Assembly: GCF_002154505.1 (NCBI RefSeq)
Contig: NZ_MUBM01000210.1
Coordinates: 405 to 36,689, forward strand
Source: Streptomyces carpinensis
Lineage (GTDB): Bacteria; Actinomycetota; Actinomycetes; Streptomycetales; Streptomycetaceae
Length of the DNA stretch: 36,285 nucleotides
Reading direction: 5' to 3'
Part shown: positions 30,744-36,285 of the stretch, one piece after another
Layout of the letters: the number at the start of each line of letters is the position of its first letter
Numbering within the stretch: the first letter of the stretch is position 1
Program-made: the position numbers and the translations under genes
Notes under the pieces: generated by a model
The model's input: the letters and a program-made list of their open reading frames with translations, nothing else
Database searches by the model: none
Told to the model about the DNA's origin: nothing

Positions 30744-32195
30744 GTGACCACATCAGCCGAGCCGCGGGTGTCGGGCCTGGAGATCCGGTCCATCGACTAT
30801 GTGCCCCTGGACGAGCGGCACGGCAAGCTGTGGCATCTGGGGCCGCTGTGGTTCATGTCGAACGCCCAGATCGCCACCCTGGCCGTCGGCCTGATCAGCA
30901 TCACCGAGGGCGGCAACCTCCTCTGGTCACTCCTCGCGATCGTCGCCGGCACCGTCATCGGCACCTTCTTCATGGCGTTCCACTCGGCGCAGGGCCCCCA
31001 GTTGGGGCTGCCGCAGATGATCCAGTCGCGACCCCAGTTCGGCTATGTCGGCGCCCTTCTGGTGTGGCTGTTCGCCTACGTGCAGTACGCGGGCTTCAAC
31101 GTCTTCAACACCATCCTCGCCGGTCAGGCCCTGCACACCACGATCCACGGCGGCGTCAAGCTGTGGGTGGCCGTCGTCGCCGCGGTCGCCCTGGTCGTCG
31201 CGCTCGTCGGCTACGACGTCATCCACAAGGCCGAGCGGGTCCTGACGTACACCTTCCTGGTCGTGTTCGGGATCTTCACCGTGGGCATCCTGGTCAACCT
31301 GCACTACCCGCCCGGCTCCTTCGACCTGGGCGGCTTCAGGTGGACGCCGTTCCTCGCCCAGTTCGGGGTGGTCGCCGGCTACCAGATCAGCTGGGCCATC
31401 TACGTCTCGGACTACTCGCGCTACCTGCCGCCCGACGTGACGGTCCGCAAGACGTTCTACTGGACCTACTTCGGCTCCGCGCTCGGCGGGATCTGGCTGA
31501 TGGTGCTGGGTACGCTGCTCGCCGCCTGGGCCGGCAAGGGCTTCGACACCATCCCCTCGATCGACGCGGCGGGCGACACCGTGTTCCGCGGGTTCGGCGC
31601 GGTCGTGCTGCTGTTCGCCGCGCTGGGCCTCGTCTCCGTCACCGCGCTGAACATGTACGGCGGATCGCTGACCCTCATCAGCGCCATCGACTCCTTCCGG
31701 AGGGTGCGGCCGACGCTCGCCGTACGGCTGGTCACACTCGGGCTCACCGCGGCGCTCTCCCTCGTGGGCGCGCTGGCCGCGACCTCCCACTTCCTGCGCA
31801 ACTTCAACGACTTCCTGCTGCTGGTGCTCTACCTGTTCATCCCGTGGACCGCGGTCAACCTGATGGACTACTACGTGGTGCGCCGGGGCCACTACGCCAT
31901 CGCCGAGATCTTCAACCCGCACGGGATCTACGGTCGCTGGGGCTGGCAGGGCATCACCTCCTACCTGGTCGGTTTCGCCGCCATGGTGCCGTTCTTCTCC
32001 GTCGGCACGCTCTTCGTCGGACCCGCCGCGAAGACGCTGGGCGGCGCCGACATCTCCCTGTTCATCGGGTTGCCGGTCTCCGCGCTGCTGTACTGGTGGC
32101 TGACCCGGTCGATCGACGTGGCGGCCGAGCAGCGGCTGGCCGAGGCGGAGGCGGTGGAGCTGGACCGGGCGGCGCACCAGCACCGCGAGCCCTGA
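30744..32195 (+). CDS. NCS1-family nucleobase/cytosine-type permease
   Basis: 483 residues from the GTG at 30744, with GGGAGG five bases upstream. There are twelve predicted membrane helices with the NCS1 fold: LGPLWFMSNAQIATLAVGLISITEGGNLLWSLLAIVAGTVIGTFFMAFHSAQGPQLGLPQMIQSRPQFGYVG is the typical helix 1-3 region. Later, GYQISWAIYVSDYSRYLP and NFNDFLLLVLYLFIPWTAVNLMDYYVVRRGHY match the family. NCS1 carriers import purines, pyrimidines, hydantoins, allantoin or vitamins such as thiamine or pyridoxine with H+ or Na+. The cargo here is not resolved. The C-terminus is short and charged. It is convergent with the LacI gene, seven bases between stops. Confidence 0.92.
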   Translation: MTTSAEPRVSGLEIRSIDYVPLDERHGKLWHLGPLWFMSNAQIATLAVGLISITEGGNLLWSLLAIVAGTVIGTFFMAFHSAQGPQLGLPQMIQSRPQFGYVGALLVWLFAYVQYAGFNVFNTILAGQALHTTIHGGVKLWVAVVAAVALVVALVGYDVIHKAERVLTYTFLVVFGIFTVGILVNLHYPPGSFDLGGFRWTPFLAQFGVVAGYQISWAIYVSDYSRYLPPDVTVRKTFYWTYFGSALGGIWLMVLGTLLAAWAGKGFDTIPSIDAAGDTVFRGFGAVVLLFAALGLVSVTALNMYGGSLTLISAIDSFRRVRPTLAVRLVTLGLTAALSLVGALAATSHFLRNFNDFLLLVLYLFIPWTAVNLMDYYVVRRGHYAIAEIFNPHGIYGRWGWQGITSYLVGFAAMVPFFSVGTLFVGPAAKTLGGADISLFIGLPVSALLYWWLTRSIDVAAEQRLAEAEAVELDRAAHQHREP

Positions 32196-32202
32196 GTGCC
32201 GC

Positions 32203-33210
32203 TCAGGCGCCGCCGGACGGCGGTGCCGTCGTGCCGCGCACCTCCAGGACGGGAACGGTCAGGTCGACGGCGCGCGGGCGGTCCGGGTCCTCGAGCCGGT
32301 CCAGCAGCCGCTGCGCGGCCCGCCGGCCCACGTCATGGCCGGCGTTGTCCACCGTGGTCAGCCACAGATGCCGCAGCCGTGACAGGTAGGTGTTGTCGTA
32401 GCCGGCCAGCGAAAGGTCGCGGGGCACCCGCAGGCCGCTCTCCTCGGCTGCCGACAGGGCGCCGACGCAGGTCATGTCGTTGACCGCGAAGACGGCGGTC
32501 GGCCGCTGCGGGCGGCTCAGCAGCCGGACGGTGGCCCGGTAGCCGCCCTCCTCGGTGAGGTCGCCCTGCTCCACGACCGCCGTGCCCGCCAGGCCGCGCT
32601 CGCGCATGGCGGCCTCGAAACCGCGGCGGCGCAGCTCTCCGACCGCGCCCAGACCGGCGATGTGCGCGATGTGCCGGTGGCCGAGGCCGATGAGGTGCTC
32701 GGTGGCCAGCCGGGCGCCGTGCTCGTCGTCGCCCGCGATCACGTCCACGCGGGGCAGCACGGGCTCCCGGGTGCCGGCGACGACGGTGGGCACCCGGTCG
32801 GCCGCCGTGCGCAGCGCCCCGGGATCCTGCAGGGTGCCGACGGCGACCATGCCGTCCACGCGCAGTTCGGTGAAGGTACGGGTGAGGTCCTCTCCCAGAC
32901 GCCGGTTGAGCCGCCCGTCGGCGAGCAGCACGTGCAGGCCGCTGTCGTGGAACCGCGAGTTCAGCCCGTCGAGGAGTTCGACGAACCAGGGGTTGCGCAG
33001 GTCGTTCAGCAGGACGCCGACGGTGCGGGTGCGCCGCTCGCTCAGGCTGCGGGCGGCGGCGTTGGGCCGGTAGCCGAGTTCCTCGATCGCGGCGAGAACG
33101 GCCCGCCGCTTCTCGGGACGCACGCTCTCGGAGCCGCGCAGCACCAGCGAGACCAGGGACTTCGACACACCGGCCCGCGTGGCCACGTCGCGGATGGTCG
33201 GGGGTCGCAT
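32203..33210 (-). CDS. LacI-family transcriptional regulator
   Basis: 335 residues from the ATG at 33210. The HTH is MRPPTIRDVATRAGVSKSLVSLVLRGSESVRPEKRRAVLAAIEELGYRPNAAARSLSERRT with recognition helix SKSLVSLVL and hinge RPNAAARSL. The periplasmic-binding-protein-like domain follows: VGVLLNDLRNPWFVELLDGL, DGMVAVGT, DVIAGDDEHGARLATEHLIGLGHRHIAHIAGL, PTAVFAVNDMTCVGALSAAEESGLRVPRDLSLAGYDNTYLSRL. Sugar- or polyol-responsive repression is the family norm. The gene divergent from it is a Gfo/Idh/MocA dehydrogenase with a LacI-type palindrome just before its start, so that gene is the likely target. An inverted repeat near its own start (33218-33233) suggests autoregulation. Confidence 0.92.
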   Translation of the reverse strand: MRPPTIRDVATRAGVSKSLVSLVLRGSESVRPEKRRAVLAAIEELGYRPNAAARSLSERRTRTVGVLLNDLRNPWFVELLDGLNSRFHDSGLHVLLADGRLNRRLGEDLTRTFTELRVDGMVAVGTLQDPGALRTAADRVPTVVAGTREPVLPRVDVIAGDDEHGARLATEHLIGLGHRHIAHIAGLGAVGELRRRGFEAAMRERGLAGTAVVEQGDLTEEGGYRATVRLLSRPQRPTAVFAVNDMTCVGALSAAEESGLRVPRDLSLAGYDNTYLSRLRHLWLTTVDNAGHDVGRRAAQRLLDRLEDPDRPRAVDLTVPVLEVRGTTAPPSGGA

Positions 33211-33217
33211 GCAGTGG

Positions 33218-33330
33218 ACCGTTCCACAACGGTGCGGCCCTGTAAAGGGCGGTCTCGGCGCCGGGTGAACGCCTTGACACCCGGCGCGAGCGGCGGCCAT
33301 GGTGAGCCGGAGCTTTTGGATCGGTCCAAA
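33218..33330. promoter_or_regulatory. LacI-type operators between regulator and dehydrogenase genes
   Basis: TTTGGATCGGTCCAAA (33315-33330) is a 16-bp palindrome with one mismatched pair and a central CG, as LacI-family sites have; it ends 11 bases before the dehydrogenase ATG. A separate inverted repeat ACCGTT-CCAC-AACGGT (33218-33233) lies eight bases before the LacI start codon. Confidence 0.65.
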
Positions 33331-33341
33331 GAGGGGCTGTC

Positions 33342-34496
33342 ATGGTGAACACACTCGGCGTCGCGGTCGTCGGATTCGGCTGGATGGGGCGGGTGCACAC
33401 CCAGGCGTACGTCCGCGTGCCCCACCACTTTCCGCAGCTGCCGGTGCGTCCGCGTCTGGTCGCGGTCGCCGACGAGGTGCCCGGCCGGGCCGCCGAGGCG
33501 GCCGAGCGGTACGGCTTCGACTCCGCGACCCTCGACTGGCGGGAGATCGCCGCCGATCCCCGGGTGCGGGCGGTCAGCATCACCGCGCCGAACTTCCTGC
33601 ACCGCGAGATCGGTGTCGCCATGGCCGAGGCCGGCAAGCACATCTGGATCGAGAAGCCGGTCGGCCTCACCGCCGGGGACGCCCGCGCGGTCGCCGACGC
33701 CGCAGCGCGGGCCGGCGTGTGGGGCACCGTCGGCTTCAACTACCGCAACGCACCGGCCGTCGCCGCCGCCCGCGAGATGATCGCCGCCGGCGAGATCGGC
33801 ACGGTCACCCATGTCCGCATCCGGCTGTTCAGCGACTACGCCGCCCACCCCGAGGGGGCGCTGACCTGGCGGTACGAGCGCGAGCGCGGCGGCAGCGGAG
33901 TGCTGGGCGACCTGGCCTCGCACGGCGTCGACCTGGCCCGCCACCTGCTCGGCGAGATCGACTCGTTGGCCGCCGACACGGCCGTGTTCGTGCCCGAGCG
34001 GGCCCGCCCGGCCGGCGCCACCGCCGGTCACGCCCGCGCGGCGGGCGGCGAGTTCGGCCCCGTCGAGAACGACGACTACGTCAACTGCCTGCTGCGCTTC
34101 GCCTCGGGCGCCCGCGGGGTGCTGGAGGCGTGCCGGGTCTCGGTCGGCGAGCAGAACAACTACGGCTTCGAGATCCACGGCACCACGGGCGCGCTGTTCT
34201 GGGACTTCCGCCGCATGGGCGAACTCGGGATCAGTCGCGGGACCGCGTACCAGGACCAGCCCGTCAGCACCGTCCACGTCGGCCCCGGGCACGGCGAGTA
34301 CGCCGCCTTCCAGCCCGGCGCGGCCAACGCCATGGGCTACGACGACCTCAAGGTCATCGAGGCCCACCACTTCCTGCGCTCCGTCACGGAGGGCGCCGCC
34401 CACGGCGCCACCCTCGGCGACGCCGTCGCCGCCGCGACGGCGCTGGACGCCATGGCCGCCTCCGCACGGGACGGGAGGTGGGTGAGCGTGGCCTGA
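33342..34496 (+). CDS. Gfo/Idh/MocA-family oxidoreductase
   Basis: 384 residues from the ATG at 33342 with AGAGGGG upstream. The N-terminal NAD(P) Rossmann fold begins LGVAVVGFGWMGRVHTQAYVRV (G-x-G-x-x-G). The conserved EKP is in GKHIWIEKPVGLTAGDARAVADAA, and WGTVGFNYRNAPAVAAAREMIAAGEIG follows. The C-terminal alpha/beta domain has the catalytic-type SGVLGDLASHGVDLARHLLGEI with Asp and His. The family includes inositol, glucose-fructose and other sugar-derivative dehydrogenases; the substrate is unassigned. The adjacent LacI regulator and palindrome suggest induction by a sugar or cyclitol. No ABC transporter or kinase is next to it. It is convergent with the TIGR03943 gene, four bases between stops. 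Confidence 0.92.
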   Translation: MVNTLGVAVVGFGWMGRVHTQAYVRVPHHFPQLPVRPRLVAVADEVPGRAAEAAERYGFDSATLDWREIAADPRVRAVSITAPNFLHREIGVAMAEAGKHIWIEKPVGLTAGDARAVADAAARAGVWGTVGFNYRNAPAVAAAREMIAAGEIGTVTHVRIRLFSDYAAHPEGALTWRYERERGGSGVLGDLASHGVDLARHLLGEIDSLAADTAVFVPERARPAGATAGHARAAGGEFGPVENDDYVNCLLRFASGARGVLEACRVSVGEQNNYGFEIHGTTGALFWDFRRMGELGISRGTAYQDQPVSTVHVGPGHGEYAAFQPGAANAMGYDDLKVIEAHHFLRSVTEGAAHGATLGDAVAAATALDAMAASARDGRWVSVA

Positions 34497-34500
34497 GCCG

Positions 34501-35307
34501 TCAGCGGGACGGCACGAGCGGGAGGTTGTCCGTGTACCCGTTCGCCGGTCGGGGGATCCGAGTGACGGTGCGGGCGTCGAGAGCGGTGGGAGAGGAGGCC
34601 GTGCCGAGGGTGCCGCCCGGGTGCCAGGTGCCCGTGACGGCGACCCAGGTGTCGGCGGGCGGTGCCCCGGTCCCGTGGACCCGTACCTTCACGGACTGGG
34701 CGTCCGCCGCGCAGCAGGAGAGGATGATCCGGGTCAGGTACCAGGTGTCGCGGCCCTTCTCGGGCGTGACGAAGCCGGTCAGCAGGACCGTGCGGCCCCG
34801 GATGGCCTGCTCGCGGTCCTGCTGCACCCGGCGGGTGAAGTCGGTCAGGGTCATCGGGAGCGGTGAGGTCGCGGGCAGCGGGTCGAAGTGCCTCTGCCGG
34901 TCGACGGCCCTGGGTGCCTCACGGGAGGCGGTGTACGCGCCGAGGGCCGGCGGGGCGTAGAACAGCAGGCTCAGCGCCGGGAGCAGGAGCAGCCACGCCA
35001 CGCGGGGCACGGAGGAGTGGTCGTGGCCGTGGCCGTCGTGGCGCGCAGGGTCCGGGCCGGCCGCCTCGTGCGACGGGCGGTCGTGCCCGTGGCTTCCGGG
35101 GCCGCCGTGCGCGTGGGGCCGGTCCGGCTCCGGCTGCGACGCCCAGGCCTCCGCCACTCCCAGCACGAGCAGCACCGCGCCGGAGCCGATCAGCAACGGG
35201 CGCATGCCCTCCTTGACGTAACGCAGGAAGAGGTCGGTGAAGAGCGAGGCGTGCAGCAGGCCGAGGCCGCTGAGCACGAGCAGGGTGACCTGCAGGGGAC
35301 GTCTCAC
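34501..35307 (-). CDS. TIGR03943-family partner of the UPF0718 permease, His-rich
   Basis: 268 residues from the GTG at 35307, nine bases after GGAGG. Two N-terminal helices (LQVTLLVLSGLGLLHASLFTDLFL, MRPLLIGSGAVLLVLGVAEAW) are followed by a cytoplasmic or exposed loop full of histidines (residues about 60-98, with HAHGG, HGHD and HDGHGHDHSS), then another helix (VAWLLLLPALSLLFYAPPAL). A C-terminal soluble domain has TVLLTGFVTPEKGRDTWYLTRIILSCCAADAQSVKVRVHG. The Cys-Cys pair ILSCCAAD is a family hallmark. The paired B. subtilis proteins are YcgQ/YcgR. The His-rich loop suggests divalent-metal binding, so a link with zinc or similar is plausible. The GTG overlaps the permease TGA by four bases, so the two are coupled. 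Confidence 0.88.
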   Translation of the reverse strand: MRRPLQVTLLVLSGLGLLHASLFTDLFLRYVKEGMRPLLIGSGAVLLVLGVAEAWASQPEPDRPHAHGGPGSHGHDRPSHEAAGPDPARHDGHGHDHSSVPRVAWLLLLPALSLLFYAPPALGAYTASREAPRAVDRQRHFDPLPATSPLPMTLTDFTRRVQQDREQAIRGRTVLLTGFVTPEKGRDTWYLTRIILSCCAADAQSVKVRVHGTGAPPADTWVAVTGTWHPGGTLGTASSPTALDARTVTRIPRPANGYTDNLPLVPSR

Positions 35308-36285
35308 AGCAGGAACCCTCCGACGAGCGCGCTGCACAGGATGGCGACGACCGTGGTGGCGGCGGAGAAGCGGGCGGCGAACGCCCGGCCGAACGTGCCG
35401 GCCTGAAGAGCGATCAGCTTCAGGTCGACCATGGGGCCGACCGCCATGAACGTCAGGCGCGCGAGGGGGGAGAACCCGGTGAGCGAGGCCGCGACGAACG
35501 CGTCGGCCTCCGAGCAGACCGCCAGCAGCACGGCGAGTCCCGCCAGGAACAGCACCGACAGCCAGGGCGAGCCGGAGAAGGTGTCGAGCACGGTGCGCGG
35601 GACCGTCACGTTGAAGGTGGCCGCGGCCATGGCCCCGAGCACCAGAAAGCCGCCCGCGTGCAGGAAGTCGTGCTGGAAGCCGCGCCGGAACTCCGTCCAG
35701 CGGTTGTGCCCCGGCTGGTGCCCGGTGTGCCGCACGGCCGGCCTGAGCCACTCCTCGCGGCCCAGGAAGAGCCAGAGCCAGCCCATGACGGCGGCGGTCA
35801 CCAGCGAGGCGAGCAGCCGGGCCAGCACCATGGCGGGGTTGCCGGGGAAGGCGATCGCCGTGGCGGTCAGCACGACCGGGTTGACGGCGGGCGCCGACAG
35901 CAGGAAGGCGAACGCGGCGGCGGGGGTCACGCCCCGGTTGATCAGGCTGTTCGCGACCGGCACCGAGGCGCATTCGCAGCCGGGCAGGACGACTCCGGCG
36001 ACCCCGGCCACCGGGACGGCGAGGACGGGCCGCTTCGGCAGTACCCGGCTGAACACGCGGGCCGGCACGAAGGCGTTGATGGCACCGGACAGGGCCGTGC
36101 CGAGCAGCAGGAAGGGCAGCGCCTGCACGGTGACGGCGAGACAGACGGTCCGCCAGGCCTGCAGGGCCGGTGCGTCCGCCCACCGCCCGGCGACGAAGAT
36201 CAGCCCACCGGGAACCACGGCGGCGCCCAGCAGCAGGAGCGGCCAGAACCGGGGCAGGACGCGGACGGTGGGGGCGCCGGCCGCC
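35304..36285 (-). CDS. UPF0718/DUF318 permease (5' end beyond window)
   Basis: The frame is open to the right edge, so the start is not in the window; GTG 36218 is an internal or alternative start. About eight membrane helices are seen. The hallmark is VLPGCECASVPVANSLINRGVTPAAAFAFLLSAPAVNPVVLTATAIAF, with the Cys-Glu-Cys motif and the first permease repeat. The second repeat is LAVLLAVCSEADAFVAASLTGFSPLARLTFMAVGPMVDLKLIALQAGTFG. This family (YraQ/YcgR type) is predicted to move an unidentified ion or thiol-linked compound. It is coupled by a GTGA overlap to the TIGR03943 gene, its standard partner, implying a two-component membrane complex. Confidence 0.9.
   Translation of the reverse strand, partial: AAGAPTVRVLPRFWPLLLLGAAVVPGGLIFVAGRWADAPALQAWRTVCLAVTVQALPFLLLGTALSGAINAFVPARVFSRVLPKRPVLAVPVAGVAGVVLPGCECASVPVANSLINRGVTPAAAFAFLLSAPAVNPVVLTATAIAFPGNPAMVLARLLASLVTAAVMGWLWLFLGREEWLRPAVRHTGHQPGHNRWTEFRRGFQHDFLHAGGFLVLGAMAAATFNVTVPRTVLDTFSGSPWLSVLFLAGLAVLLAVCSEADAFVAASLTGFSPLARLTFMAVGPMVDLKLIALQAGTFGRAFAARFSAATTVVAILCSALVGGFLL

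Noticed and set aside
30170..32389. 739-residue plus-strand frame over the RsbW-like and NCS1 genes
   Set aside because: Out of frame with both real proteins and arginine-rich throughout.

Overview
The window reads as a chromosomal segment of a Streptomyces-type actinomycete. It is very GC-rich, codon third positions are strongly G/C, and long shadow ORFs run opposite nearly every gene. Shine-Dalgarno sites are GGAG/GAGG-like, GTG starts are frequent, and many regulators are single-copy local ones (MarR, GntR, IclR, LacI, PadR, ArsR-like). I see no rRNA, tRNA, CRISPR array, prophage or large biosynthetic cluster. I count 36 protein-coding genes, the first and last cut by the window edges.

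Left part (1-9.2 kb): a PadR regulator behind a full-length 2,4-dienoyl-CoA reductase (fadH) with a perfect palindrome in its promoter; a small unknown protein; a PAS-PAS-GAF-PP2C phosphatase whose last codons are the first copy of a degenerate tandem repeat; a PrmC-like methyltransferase with NVPY in place of NPPY; a divergent MarR/membrane-protein pair with two operator-like sites; and a GNAT acetyltransferase translationally coupled to the next gene.

Middle (9.2-22.1 kb): an MDR oxidoreductase; a sulfite-oxidase-like molybdoenzyme overlapping its ferredoxin-NADP reductase-type partner; a second, alternating tandem repeat array; a CE7 esterase; a GntR/UTRA regulator preceded by a DasR-like box; a short Rho paralog with an altered RNA-binding motif and a roughly 280-nt, strongly folding leader; a D-Ala-D-Ala carboxypeptidase; and a same-strand cassette FadR-type regulator - asparaginase - aspartase - glutaminase. 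The cassette would turn Asn and Gln into Asp, Glu, ammonia and fumarate.

Right part (22.7-36.3 kb): uppP; a fluoride-export operon crcB-DUF190-crcB with ATGA overlaps, preceded by a fluoride riboswitch whose normally invariant A-U linchpin appears to have become G-C; an HTH protein; a MarR gene whose stop codon lies on the border of a 208-bp TA-flanked MITE; an SseB-like gene with a sigma-B-type promoter; a DUF2795 gene; glpK with an IclR (GylR-like) regulator but no glpF or glpD; an RsbW-like kinase; an NCS1 permease; a LacI regulator divergent from a Gfo/Idh/MocA dehydrogenase with operator palindromes; and a UPF0718/TIGR03943 permease pair with a His-rich loop.

The most promising items for follow-up are the variant fluoride riboswitch, the Rho paralog with its leader, and the MITE-made stop codon.
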